From: Actinomycetes bacterium
GTDB taxonomy: Bacteria > Actinomycetota > Actinomycetes > Actinomycetales > Dermatophilaceae
Reading direction: 5' to 3'
DNA length: 60,651 bases
Assembly (NCBI GenBank): GCA_029552065.1
Contig: JAKPEG010000026.1
Span: forward strand, 1 to 60,651
Positions 18,366 through 26,881 of this stretch are shown piece by piece. The notes beneath the pieces are model-generated. The model worked only from the letters and a program-made list of their open reading frames with translations. It was not told the DNA's origin and did not search any database. Positions within the stretch are counted from its first letter, which is position 1, and each line of letters begins with the position of its first letter. The position numbers and the translations under genes are program-made.

Positions 18366-19130
18366 GTGATCGTCCTGCTGCCACCCTCGGAGGGCAAGCA
18401 TGAGCCGACCCGGGGTCGCCCGCTCGACCTCGACCGGCTCGTCCTGCCCGAGCTGCGTCCCACCCGGGAACGGGTGCTCGACGCCCTCGCCGCGGTGAGC
18501 GCCCGCCCAGACGCACCCCGCGAGTTGGGCGTCTCCCCGCGCCTGGCCGACCAGATCGCCCGCAACCTCACCCTGCGCACCGATCCCACCGCCCCGGCGG
18601 AGCAGGTCTACACCGGGGTCCTCTACGCCGCGCTCGACCTCGGGACCCTCGACCCCTCCTCGCGCCGACGGGCGGCGCGTCGGTTACTCGTCGTCTCGGC
18701 CCTCTTCGGTGCGCTGCGAATGGGCGACCACATCCCGGCATACCGGCTCGCGATGGGCGTGGACCTGCCCCCACTCGGGCCGCTCGCCCGGCTCTGGCGG
18801 CCACCGTTGGCCGCGGCGCTGCCCGCGGTCGTCGGCCGGGGACTCGTCCTCGACTGCCGCTCCAGCGCGTATGCCGCCGCCTGGACTCCCCCGCCCGAGC
18901 TCGCGCCGCGTTGGGTCACCGTCCAGGTGCCCGGGCAGAGTCACCTCGCCAAGCACACCCGGGGCCTGGTCGCCCGGGCGGTCTGCGCGAGCCCGCAGGC
19001 GCCCGACCATCCGGTGGACCTCGTCGAACTGCTCCGGCCGCTCTTCGACGTGAGCCTCGAGTCACCCCCCACCACGGGCCGCAGCTGGCGGCTCGACGTC
19101 ACCGTCCGGGCAGGTGGTCGGTCCGGTTGA
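18366..19130 (+). CDS. yaaA: YaaA/DUF328-family peroxide stress protein
   Basis: 254 residues beginning VIVLLPPSEGK, the family hallmark. It continues with QVYTGVLYAALDLGTL, the SALFGALRMGDHIPAYRL block and a C-terminal PGQSHLAKHTRGLVAR. In E. coli, YaaA limits free iron and DNA damage during hydrogen peroxide stress. The GTG start at 18366 is set by homology and the upstream TAGGCT. The last 32 bp overlap the convergent phosphatase gene. Confidence 0.93.
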   Translation: MIVLLPPSEGKHEPTRGRPLDLDRLVLPELRPTRERVLDALAAVSARPDAPRELGVSPRLADQIARNLTLRTDPTAPAEQVYTGVLYAALDLGTLDPSSRRRAARRLLVVSALFGALRMGDHIPAYRLAMGVDLPPLGPLARLWRPPLAAALPAVVGRGLVLDCRSSAYAAAWTPPPELAPRWVTVQVPGQSHLAKHTRGLVARAVCASPQAPDHPVDLVELLRPLFDVSLESPPTTGRSWRLDVTVRAGGRSG

Positions 19131-19791
19131 CGACGGGCACCGAGACGTGGCCGTCCGGCCACAACTCGACCACGGACACCGAGGCGGGCTCGGTGGCCAG
19201 CGCCCAGAACCGGTCCGGCTCGATATGCAACGTCTCGGTGAGCACGCAGAGCAACGGCACCCGGCTCGTGACGACGACGACGGTCCCCGGTGCGGACGTC
19301 GCCCGCGCGAACGCGGCACGCACGCGGGTGGCGACCTCGGCCCGCGACTCGCCGCCGGGAGGGGCATTCGTCGGGTCGCGGCGTAGTCGGGCCCACTCCC
19401 GCGGGTAGCGCTGCGTCACCTCGGCGAGGCTCAGCCCGTCCCAGTCGCCGAAGGCCCGCTCGTCCCAGTCGGGGTCGACCTCGGCGGGCACCCCGATAGT
19501 CGCGGCGATCTCCGCGCCGGTCATCCGCACGCGGCGCAACGACGAGGTGACCAGACGCACGGGCGGGTCGCCGAGCAACGACGGGACGAGCGCCGCGGTC
19601 GCGCGGGCCTGGGCCGAACCCAGCGGATCGAGCGGCGGGTCGCTCCCGCCGCGTCCGTCGAGCCGCCCGGCGAGGGTATTGGCGGTGACCCCGTGTCGGA
19701 CGAGCACGACCCGCGTGCCGCCCTCGAGGACGGCCCCGCGGCCGGAGTCCATCGCCGCCGTCACGCGGCCGGAGTCCATCGCCGCCGTCAC
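19099..19791 (-). CDS. Histidine phosphatase-family protein (CobC-like)
   Basis: 230 residues with the RHG catalytic motif (VVLVRHGVTANTLAG), a SSLRRVRMTGAEIA segment, DERAFGDWDG and a second His in VVTSRVPLLCVL. It is the counterpart of the C-terminal half of Rv2228c by position (after zinc ribbon and Nif3), but no RNase H domain is present. The start codon region is a 27-bp tandem duplication, giving two in-frame GTG starts (19791 and 19764) and a repeated VTAAMDSGR. Either can serve. It begins 17 bp after the zinc-ribbon gene and is likely the last gene of that operon. Confidence 0.85.
   Translation of the reverse strand: MTAAMDSGRVTAAMDSGRGAVLEGGTRVVLVRHGVTANTLAGRLDGRGGSDPPLDPLGSAQARATAALVPSLLGDPPVRLVTSSLRRVRMTGAEIAATIGVPAEVDPDWDERAFGDWDGLSLAEVTQRYPREWARLRRDPTNAPPGGESRAEVATRVRAAFARATSAPGTVVVVTSRVPLLCVLTETLHIEPDRFWALATEPASVSVVELWPDGHVSVPVVNRTDHLPGR
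19738..19791. repeat. 27-bp tandem duplication at the phosphatase start
   Basis: Two identical 27-bp units (19738-19764 and 19765-19791). Each unit encodes VTAAMDSGR and carries its own GTG. Confidence 0.95.
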
Positions 19792-19807
19792 GCGACGCTC
19801 ATGCCGG

Positions 19808-20548
19808 TCAGATGCCCGACTCGGCCGTGCGGACGAGGATCCTGCGGCACTCCTCGCAGCGCAGCACCTCGTCGGCCGCGGCGGCCTTGATCCGGGACAG
19901 GTCGACCTGGTTGAGCTCCAACCGGCAACCGCCGCAACGCCGTTGGCGCAACTCGGCCGCGCCGATCCCCCCGTGGCTCGAGCGGATCTTGTCGTAGAGC
20001 GCGAGCAGGTCTCCGGCGATCCCCGGCACCGCCTCGCCGCGCCGGGCCGACACACTCGCCGCCTCCGAGTCGAGGGCCCCGAGGGCCTCCGCGCGCTCGG
20101 CCTCGACCACCCGGGTCGCCTCGGCGAGTTCGGCCCGGCGGGCGGCGAGCCGACCGACCTCGCCCTCGATCTCCTCCGCCCGCTCCATCACCGCGAGCTC
20201 GGCGTCCTCGAGTTCCCCCTGCCGACGGGCGAGCGAGACGAGCTCGCTCTGCAGCGCCTGCAGGTCCTTGGCCGTGCCGGTCCCCGCGTCGAGTCGCGCC
20301 TGGTCACGGGCCGACCGGTCGCGCACGAGCTGGACGTCGGCCTCGGCCTTGGCCAGCTCCCGCTGGACGTCGGACAGGGCCGTCTCGGCAAGGGCGAGCT
20401 CCCGCTGGACCTCCGCGCTCTCTCGGCCGAGGTCGGCGAGCCGGGCCAGCTGCGGCAGCGTGGCGCGCGCGTGGGCGAGCTGGTCGAGGCGGGTGTCCAG
20501 CGCCTGCAGCTGGACGAGCCTGGCCTGGTGTTCCGGGTCGGCTTTCAG
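19808..20548 (-). CDS. C4-type zinc ribbon, coiled-coil protein (Rv2229c-like)
   Basis: 246 residues. The N-terminal 170 residues form a charged heptad-rich coiled coil (from LVQLQALDTRLDQLAHARAT onward). The C-terminus is a zinc ribbon CGGCRLELNQ...CEECRRI, matching the zf-RING_7/CdsZ-like family of actinomycetes. The family role is unclear; nucleic-acid or RNase-linked functions have been proposed. No ATG, GTG or TTG is in frame. The CTG at 20548 overlaps the Nif3 stop as CTGA, has GGAGG exactly 6 nt upstream, and gives (M)KADPEHQ, the form homologues begin with. I therefore annotate a CUG start. Confidence 0.9.
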   Translation of the reverse strand: MKADPEHQARLVQLQALDTRLDQLAHARATLPQLARLADLGRESAEVQRELALAETALSDVQRELAKAEADVQLVRDRSARDQARLDAGTGTAKDLQALQSELVSLARRQGELEDAELAVMERAEEIEGEVGRLAARRAELAEATRVVEAERAEALGALDSEAASVSARRGEAVPGIAGDLLALYDKIRSSHGGIGAAELRQRRCGGCRLELNQVDLSRIKAAAADEVLRCEECRRILVRTAESGI

Positions 20549-21405
20549 CGGGCACCTCCGTCGTCGGGGGCCTCGTGCGCCCCGAGGGTGAAGTCCCACG
20601 GATCGGTGCGCAGCGTCGAGACCCAGGTCTCCACCGTAGTGCCCGCCTCGCCGAGCCGTGCCCGCAGCGCGGCCGCCGCAACCGGCAGCCACAGCGACTC
20701 GCTCGCCCAGTGCCCGGCGTCGACGAGGAAGGGCCGGCCCTCGCCGCTCACGCGCGCCTCCTCGCGGGCCTCCAGAGCCGGGTGATGGCGCAGGTCGGCG
20801 GTCACATAGACGTCGGCGCCCACCCGTCGAACGTCCGCGAAGCGGTCGTCGCCGGCGCCCCCGAGCACGGCCACCCGGCATACCGTCGCGTCCGCGTCAC
20901 CGGCGACGCGTATGCCGCCCGCAGTCGCCGGCAGCGCCGCGGCCAGCGCGGAGGCGAACTGCCGCAACGACACCGGCGGGTCCAGCCGCCCCAACCGGCC
21001 GAGCGGCCGGCCCTCGTCCAGGCCGAGCGGCTCCACCTCGACGAGCCCGCAGGCGGCGGCGAGTGCGTCGGACACCCCCGGATCGGCGACGTCGGCGTTC
21101 GTGTGGGCGCAATAGAGGGCGAGGTCGGCGACGACGGCCCGGGTCACCGCGGCGCCCTTGGCGAAGGTCGTCGCGACCGAGTGGATGCCGCGCAGGAGCA
21201 GCGGATGGTGGGTGACGAGCAGGTCCGCGCCCGCGGCGATCGCCTCCTGGACGACCTCGACGGTCGGGTCGACCGCGAAGTGGATGCGGGACACCGGCTG
21301 GTCGAGGTCGCCGGCCACCAGACCGACCCGGTCCCAGGACATCGCCGTGTCGGGCGGGTAGAGGGCATCGAGCGCCTGGACGACCTCGCGCAGGAGCAGA
21401 GTCAT
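20545..21405 (-). CDS. Nif3-like dinuclear metal center hexameric protein (YbgI/Rv2230c family)
   Basis: 286 residues. Family blocks: WDRVGLVAGD, LLVTHHPLLLRGIHSV (paired metal-binding His), LALYCAHTNADVADPG, VAVLGGAGDD, ADVYVTADLRHHPALEA and FLVDAGHWASE. Likely GTP cyclohydrolase-like or metal-storage hexamer; function unsettled. The start ATG at 21405 is 1 nt after the discriminator base of tRNA-Val, so there is no room for a separate ribosome site. The mRNA may be made by tRNA 3' processing. The stop overlaps the zinc-ribbon CTG. Confidence 0.92.
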   Translation of the reverse strand: MTLLLREVVQALDALYPPDTAMSWDRVGLVAGDLDQPVSRIHFAVDPTVEVVQEAIAAGADLLVTHHPLLLRGIHSVATTFAKGAAVTRAVVADLALYCAHTNADVADPGVSDALAAACGLVEVEPLGLDEGRPLGRLGRLDPPVSLRQFASALAAALPATAGGIRVAGDADATVCRVAVLGGAGDDRFADVRRVGADVYVTADLRHHPALEAREEARVSGEGRPFLVDAGHWASESLWLPVAAAALRARLGEAGTTVETWVSTLRTDPWDFTLGAHEAPDDGGAR

Positions 21406-21406
21406 G

Positions 21407-21479
21407 TGGGCCCGGCCGGGCTCGAACCGACGACGCCCGCGGTGTAAGCGCGGTGCTCTACCAACTGAGCTACAGGCCC
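21407..21479 (-). tRNA. tRNA-Val (anticodon UAC)
   Basis: 73 nt, read 21479 to 21407. Acceptor GGGCCTG pairs with CGGGCCC plus discriminator A. D stem is GCTC/GAGC. The anticodon arm is CCGCG-CTTACAC-CGCGG, anticodon TAC. The T arm is GTCGG-TTCGAGC-CCGGC. No CCA is encoded (A is followed by CATG). The next base but one starts the Nif3 gene. Confidence 0.97.
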
Positions 21480-21587
21480 CGGATGTGTCCGGTGTCCCCA
21501 TCCTCGCGGAACTGTACCCATGCCCGGTGCATGTCGGACCATGCCAGGTGTCGGCCGCCACACGTGGTCGGGATGGGTGGTGAGTGG

Positions 21588-22058
21588 TCAGCCGCGCAGT
21601 TGCGTGAGGGCCTGCCGGTATGCCGTGAAGTCGCGCGCCTGCCCGGGCGGGTTGACGAGCGACCACCGCACGACACCCTCGCGGTCGAGCAGGAAGGTGC
21701 CCCGCGTGGCGAAACCCTTGTCCTCGAGGAAGACCCCGTAACGCCGGGCGACCTCGCCGTGCGGCCAGAAGTCGGACAGGAGGGGGAAGAAGTAGCCCTC
21801 CTGGTCGGCCCAGGAGCGCAGGGCATACATCGGGTCGCAGGAGATGGCGAGCACCTGGATGCCGTCGTCCTGGAAGTCCTCGAGCCCGTCGCGGATCTCG
21901 CGCAGTTCCCCCGTGCAGAGGCCGGAGAAGGCGAACGGGTAGAAGACGAGGACGACCGCCGAGCGGGCGCGCACCTGCGCGAGGGTCAGCTCGGCGCCGT
22001 GTTGGTCGCGCAGGGTGAAGTCCGGGGCGAGGTCGCCGACCTCGGGTATGCCGCTCAT
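21588..22058 (-). CDS. ahpE: Peroxiredoxin, AhpE-type
   Basis: 156-residue thiol peroxidase that reduces peroxides and peroxynitrite. The peroxidatic Cys lies in FYPFAFSGLCTGELRE (family PxxxSxxC pattern PFAFSGLC). DFTLRDQHG and FPLLSDFWPHGEVARRYG are also typical. No clear resolving Cys is visible beyond Cys in ISCDP, so it is a 1-Cys or atypical enzyme. The start ATG at 22058 has AGGAT 6 nt upstream. The position next to DUF3052 and aceE matches Rv2238c-Rv2239c-Rv2241 from memory. It is not recognisably coupled to the tRNA downstream. Confidence 0.93.
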   Translation of the reverse strand: MSGIPEVGDLAPDFTLRDQHGAELTLAQVRARSAVVLVFYPFAFSGLCTGELREIRDGLEDFQDDGIQVLAISCDPMYALRSWADQEGYFFPLLSDFWPHGEVARRYGVFLEDKGFATRGTFLLDREGVVRWSLVNPPGQARDFTAYRQALTQLRG

Positions 22059-22083
22059 GCCGCCATCCTGCCAGGCGGAGGTG

Positions 22084-22503
22084 TCAGCGACGGCCGCCCT
22101 TGGGCCTCACCAGACGCACGACCGACCACGTCCCCGAGACCTGCGCGACGCCGGCGGGGTGCAGCCCCGCGGTGAGCGCCGCGTCCTCGATCTCACTGGG
22201 GTCGACGTGACCGTCCCGCCCCGCACGGGGCGTGCACAGGACGAGGAAGCCGTTGCCGACGAGATCGGTGAGCCCGTCGACGAGGCTGTCGACGAGGTCG
22301 TCGTCGTGCGTCCGGAACCACAGGAGCACCGCGTCGGCTCCGTCGGCATAGTCCTCGTCCTCGAGCTGGCCGCCGGTCAGTGCCTCGACCGCCGTGCGGA
22401 TCTCGTCGTCGCAATCGTGGTCCCAACCCAACTCCTGGACCACGAGTCCCGCCGCGAAGCCGAGCTTCGCCAGCGCAGCGGTCCTCGCCGCCGAGCCATG
22501 CAC
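22084..22503 (-). CDS. DUF3052-family protein
   Basis: 139 residues. TAALAKLGFAAGLVVQELGWDHDCD at the start and VLLWFRTHDDDLVDSLVDGLTDL in the middle are diagnostic of this actinobacterial family of unknown role. The GTG at 22503 has AAAGGGA 5 nt upstream; a longer upstream frame has no ribosome site. It lies 25 bp before ahpE and divergent from aceE. Cytoplasmic and acidic. Confidence 0.88.
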   Translation of the reverse strand: MHGSAARTAALAKLGFAAGLVVQELGWDHDCDDEIRTAVEALTGGQLEDEDYADGADAVLLWFRTHDDDLVDSLVDGLTDLVGNGFLVLCTPRAGRDGHVDPSEIEDAALTAGLHPAGVAQVSGTWSVVRLVRPKGGRR

Positions 22504-22751
22504 TGCCGTCCCTTTCTCCCGACGACCGCGTGAACGCACCGCGAGGGAGGCACAAGCGACGGCCGCGGCCGGGACCCCGACGCCACCCTCGGCAACCAGT
22601 GTGCCGGAGCGGCGCATGGTCGGCACGTGGGTGGGGGGCACGTCACGTGCCCCCGGGGCCTGAGCGGCACCGACCAGCACCCGAGCCGAATGTGACGTAG
22701 GCCGCATCATGGGTGGAGGATGGTCGGACAGCGACCCAGAAAGGACCCTCC

Positions 22752-25547
22752 GTGTCGACTCGCCGCACTCCCGGCCCCATCCTCAACGGGATCCCGAGCC
22801 AGCTCCCGGACACCGACCCCGAGGAGACCCAGGAGTGGCTCGAGTCCCTGCAGGGCGTGATCGACGAGCAGGGCCGCACCCGCGCCCGCTATCTCATGCT
22901 CCAGTTGCTCGCCAAGGCGCGAGCGGAGCAGGTGGGTGTCCCCTCGCTCACCGCGACCGACTACCTCAACACGATCCCGCCGGAGCGCGAGCCGTGGTTC
23001 CCCGGCGACGAGGACATGGAGCGTCGCTACCGTCGGTGGATCCGCTGGAACGCCGCCGTCATGGTCCACCGGGCCCAGCGGCCGGGCATCGCCGTCGGCG
23101 GGCACATCTCGACCTATGCCTCGGCGGCCACGCTCTACGAGGTGGGGATGAACCACTTCTTCCGCGGCCCCGACCATCCCGGAGGCGGGGACCAGGTCTT
23201 CTTCCAAGGCCACGCCTCCCCCGGCATGTACGCCCGGGCCTACCTCGAGGGCGTCCTCGACGAGGTCGACCTCGACGGCTTCCGTCAGGAGCGCAGCCAC
23301 GTCGTCGACGGCCGGATCCGGGCGTTGCCCTCCTATCCGCACCCGCGGCTCATGCCCGCCTTCTGGCAGTTCCCCACGGTCTCCATGGGCCTGGGCCCGA
23401 TGAACGCGATCTACCAGGCACAGTTCAACCGCTACCTGCACCACCGGGGCATCAAGGACACCAGCGACCAGCACGTGTGGGCCTTCCTCGGCGACGGCGA
23501 GATGGACGAGGTCGAGTCCCGCGGTGCCCTCCAGTGGGCCGCCAACGAGGAGCTCGACAACCTCACCTTCGTCGTCAACTGCAACCTCCAGCGCCTCGAC
23601 GGGCCGGTGCGCGGCAACGGCAAGATCGTCCAGGAGCTCGAGGCCTTCTTCCGCGGGGCCGGCTGGAACGTCATCAAGGTGATCTGGGGCCGCGGCTGGG
23701 ACCCCCTGCTGGCCGCCGACCCCGACGGCGCCCTCGCCCACATCATGAACGAGACCTCCGACGGGGATTACCAGACCTTCCGGGCCAACGACGGGGCCTA
23801 TGTCCGCGAGCACTTCTTCGGCCGCGACCCACGGACCAAGGCGATGGTGTCCTCGTGGAGCGACGACGACATCTGGTTCAAGCTGCGCCGTGGCGGCCAC
23901 GACTACCGCAAGGTCTACGCGGCATACCGCGCCGCCCTCGAACACACCGGCCAGCCGACGGTCGTGCTCGTGAAGACGATCAAGGGCTTCACCCTCGGCA
24001 GCCACTTCGCCGGCCGTAACGCCACCCACCAGATGAAGAAGCTCACCCTCGATGACCTCAAGGGCTTCCGCGACCTGCTGCGTATCCCCGTCACCGACGA
24101 GGCACTCGAGGCCGACCCCTACCAGCCGCCATATTACAAGCCGGAGCCCGGCGACCCGGCGCTGGAGTACATGCTCGAACGGCGCCGGGCTCTCGGCGGG
24201 TCCGTGCCCACGCGCCGGGTCCGCCCGGTCCCGCTGCCTCTGCCCCCCGCCGAGGCGTATGCCGGGTTGTCCAAGGGATCGGGCAAGCAGCCGGTCGCGA
24301 CGACGATGGCCTTCGTCCGGCTGTTGCGCGACCTCATGCGCGACAAGGACCTCGGCCCCCGGATCGTCCCGATCATCCCCGACGAGGCGCGCACCTTCGG
24401 GATGGACTCGTTCTTCCCGACCGCGAAGATCTACAACCCGCACGGGCAGAACTACACCCCGGTCGACGCCGAGCTCATGCTCGCCTACCGCGAGTCCGAG
24501 CAGGGCCAGATCCTCCACCTGGGCATCAACGAGGCCGGGTCGCTCGCTGCGTTCGCGGCGACGGGCACGGCATACGCGACGCACGGGCAGCCGATGATCC
24601 CGATCTACGTCTTCTACTCGATGTTCGGCTTCCAGCGCACCGGCGACTCGATCTGGGCGGCCGCCGACCAGATGGCGCGCGGCTTCCTCATCGGGGCGAC
24701 CGCGGGGCGCACCACCCTCACCGGCGAGGGCCTGCAGCACGCCGACGGCCACTCGCCGCTGCTCGCGGCGACCAACCCGGCGATCGTCGCTTACGACCCG
24801 GCGCACGCCTACGAGATCGCGCACATCATGCGCGACGGCCTCGAGCGGATGTACGGCGAGGGCGGCACGCCGACGGTGACCGCCGACGGCCGCAGCCGCG
24901 ATGTCGTCTACTACCTCACCGTCTACAACGAGCCGATCGTCCAGCCGGCCGAGCCGGCGGACCTCGACCCCGCCCAGGTGATCGCCGGGATGTACCTCCT
25001 GCGCAGGGCCGACACGACCGGGTGGACCCACGAGCCGGCGCGTGCTCAGCTGCTCGCGTCCGGCGTCGGCGTGCCGTGGGCGCTCGAGGCCCAGGCCCTG
25101 CTCGCCGACGACTTCGGCGTCGCCGCCGACGTCTGGTCGGTCACCTCGTGGGGCGAGTTGCGCCGCGACGGGCTCGCCTGCGACGAGCACGCCTTCCTCC
25201 ACCCCGAGCAGGAGCCGCGCACGGCATACGTCACCCGGATGCTCGCCGACGCGCCCGGGCCGGTGCTCGCGGTCTCGGACTACATGCGCCAGGTCCAGGA
25301 CCAGATCCAGCCCTGGGTGCCCGGCGACTTCGTCAGCCTCGGGGCCGACGGCTTCGGCTTCTCCGACACCCGCGCCGCGGCCCGGCGGGCCTTCCACATC
25401 GACGGTCCCTCGCTCGCCGTGCGCACCCTGCAGGAGCTCGGCCGGCGCGGCGAGGTGCCCAAGAAGTGGGCGCGCAAGGCGGCCGAGAAGTACCGCCTGC
25501 TCGACGTGACCGCCGGCGCGTCCGGCACCTCCGGCGGCGACGCCTGA
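22752..25547 (+). CDS. aceE: Pyruvate dehydrogenase E1 component, homodimeric type
   Basis: Thiamine-diphosphate decarboxylase of the pyruvate dehydrogenase complex, 931 residues. ThDP motif GDGEMDE near residue 247 runs to NCNLQ near 277. Other E1 blocks are [50 protein letters not shown] and [12 protein letters not shown]. The GTG at 22752 is chosen because AAAGGA precedes it by 6 nt. There is no E2 or E3 gene beside it, as usual in actinomycetes. It feeds acetyl-CoA to the fatty acid operon 7 kb downstream, and is not fused or truncated. Confidence 0.97.
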   Translation: MSTRRTPGPILNGIPSQLPDTDPEETQEWLESLQGVIDEQGRTRARYLMLQLLAKARAEQVGVPSLTATDYLNTIPPEREPWFPGDEDMERRYRRWIRWNAAVMVHRAQRPGIAVGGHISTYASAATLYEVGMNHFFRGPDHPGGGDQVFFQGHASPGMYARAYLEGVLDEVDLDGFRQERSHVVDGRIRALPSYPHPRLMPAFWQFPTVSMGLGPMNAIYQAQFNRYLHHRGIKDTSDQHVWAFLGDGEMDEVESRGALQWAANEELDNLTFVVNCNLQRLDGPVRGNGKIVQELEAFFRGAGWNVIKVIWGRGWDPLLAADPDGALAHIMNETSDGDYQTFRANDGAYVREHFFGRDPRTKAMVSSWSDDDIWFKLRRGGHDYRKVYAAYRAALEHTGQPTVVLVKTIKGFTLGSHFAGRNATHQMKKLTLDDLKGFRDLLRIPVTDEALEADPYQPPYYKPEPGDPALEYMLERRRALGGSVPTRRVRPVPLPLPPAEAYAGLSKGSGKQPVATTMAFVRLLRDLMRDKDLGPRIVPIIPDEARTFGMDSFFPTAKIYNPHGQNYTPVDAELMLAYRESEQGQILHLGINEAGSLAAFAATGTAYATHGQPMIPIYVFYSMFGFQRTGDSIWAAADQMARGFLIGATAGRTTLTGEGLQHADGHSPLLAATNPAIVAYDPAHAYEIAHIMRDGLERMYGEGGTPTVTADGRSRDVVYYLTVYNEPIVQPAEPADLDPAQVIAGMYLLRRADTTGWTHEPARAQLLASGVGVPWALEAQALLADDFGVAADVWSVTSWGELRRDGLACDEHAFLHPEQEPRTAYVTRMLADAPGPVLAVSDYMRQVQDQIQPWVPGDFVSLGADGFGFSDTRAAARRAFHIDGPSLAVRTLQELGRRGEVPKKWARKAAEKYRLLDVTAGASGTSGGDA

Positions 25548-25585
25548 GCGGCCCCGACGCCTGATCGCCTCGGCGGAGGGATGAC

Positions 25586-25671
25586 CGCGGCAGACGGTAT
25601 GCCGTTGGTCGCAGCTACCCGGGCGCGACCTGCGGCGACGCACGTGGCTGGCGGACCAACGGCATACCGTC
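25586..25671 (+). repeat. Structured intergenic repeat, copy 1
   Basis: Inverted repeat with 18-bp perfect arms (25593-25610 and 25654-25671) around a 43-nt spacer. The arms contain GGTATGCC and GGCATACC. Its first 28 bp (25586-25613) are identical to copy 2 at 26670-26697, and the spacers are the same length and similar. It is downstream of aceE and 57 bp before the AbiEi-like gene. Confidence 0.9.
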
Positions 25672-25727
25672 GTGTCGGCTGTGGATAACTCCGTGAGCCG
25701 CCGCGCGGGATCGGGCACGCTGTCGAG

Positions 25728-26629
25728 GTGGTCGATCCGGGGGTCCAGGCGCGGGTGAGCCGCCTGCTGACCGACCGCGGGTGGGTCGCCTCCCGGGGTG
25801 AGCTGCGCGCGGTCGCCGGCCGGGCGGCGTTGCGCGAACTCGTCGCGACGGGTGCGTTGCAGCGGGTCGCCCGCGGCCGGTATGCCGCCCCCGTCGAGAT
25901 CCCCGCACGCCTTGCGGCGGAGCGTGTAGCCGGGGTGGCCTCGCACCGGACGGCGGCCGCCCATCACGGGCTGCCGATGAAGTGGGCCCCTGCTCGCCCA
26001 TGCGTGACGGTGCCCCGCGGGCGCCGGCCGGGGCGCCGTGGTGAGGGTCTGGAGGTGAGTTACCGGGCCCTGCCACCCGGCGACATCCAGGGCTGGGTCA
26101 CCACGCCGCTGCGGACCGTCCTCGACTGTGCCGCCACGCTGCCCTTCGACGAGGCCCTGTGCATCGCCGATTCCGCCCTGCGCGCGGGTGTGGTGACGCC
26201 GAGACACTTGCGCGAGCGCGCCATGGCCTGGCCCACCCGGGGGAGGCAGCGGGTGCTGCGGGTCGCCACCCACGCGGACGAACGCAGCAGTGGGCCGATC
26301 GAGTCGGTCCTGCGAGCCATCTGTCTGCAGGTGCCCGGGCTCACGGTCACCCCGCAGCTGCGGATCGAACGCGCCGGCAGGTTCCTGGCCGTCGTCGACC
26401 TCGCCGACGAGCGCCTGCGGATCGTCATCGAGGCCGAGGGTTCGAGTTCCACGGCAACCGCGACGCCTTCGACCGCGACTGTCGGCGCTACGACGAGCTC
26501 ACCGTGGACGGGTGGCTGGTGGTGCGCTTCACCTGGGAGCAGATCATGCGCCGGGACCGCTGGGTCCGGGCCACCCTCACCGCAGCCGTGGCCCAGCGCA
26601 TGGCCTCGGTCGACGGCACCCGGCCCTGA
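25728..26629 (+). pseudogene. AbiEi-type winged-helix plus DUF559-like endonuclease-domain protein, frameshifted
   Basis: The N-terminus (LLTDRGWVASRGELRAVAGR ... RVARGRYAAP) is a winged-helix domain like AbiEi antitoxins. The C-terminus is a Vsr/DUF559-like nuclease fold (IESVLRAICLQVPGLTVTPQ, VVDLADERLRIVIEAEG, FEFHGNRDAFDRDCRRYDEL, WLVVRFTWEQIM). The reading frame breaks near 26438-26441, inside the conserved EAEGFEFHG. One base appears missing (GAGGGTTCGAG where GAGGGNTTCGAG would restore it). The downstream frame then reads on to 26629. This is either a real inactivation or a sequencing error. The GTG start at 25728 is 6 nt after CACGCT (leaderless pattern). It is flanked on both sides by the same structured repeat. 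Confidence 0.8.
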
Positions 26630-26669
26630 CCGCCCCGGCTGCGACCTGGCGCTGCTGCGGCGGATCACC

Positions 26670-26751
26670 CGCGGCAGACGGTATGCCGTTGGTCGCACCT
26701 GTCGGGACGCCACCTGCGACGACGCGCATGCCTGGCCGACCAACGGCATAC
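26670..26751 (+). repeat. Structured intergenic repeat, copy 2
   Basis: Same orientation and layout as copy 1: 14-bp perfect arms (26681-26694 and 26738-26751), a 43-nt spacer, and an identical 28-bp left end. The right arm has diverged at its tip (GCTCT instead of CGTCG). Confidence 0.88.
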
Positions 26752-26756
26752 GCTCT

Positions 26757-26830
26757 GCCGGCTCGCGCTGCCGGCTTCCGCTGCCGGCTCCGGCTTCCGG
26801 CTTCCGGACTCCTCCGGCGCGCCGGCTCAC
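26757..26830. repeat. Short GCCGGCTTCC-type tandem tract
   Basis: Irregular tandem repetition of GCCGGCT/CCGGCTTCC units between copy 2 of the structured repeat and the GNAT promoter. It looks like slippage-prone low-complexity DNA. Confidence 0.6.
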
Positions 26831-26881
26831 GTAGGCTGGTCGCAGACCGTGGGGGTCTCGATCTTGGGGGGTCGCTTCCTG

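Noticed and set aside
22707..26273. Long open frame (nearly 1200 codons) on the strand opposite aceE
   Set aside because: It mirrors the third-position GC bias of aceE, has no family motifs or ribosome site, and aceE is unmistakable.
26849..26881. GTG 26849 as the GNAT start
   Set aside because: It would leave only about 5 nt after the promoter-set transcription start, without a ribosome site, and adds residues not typical of the family; kept as an alternative.
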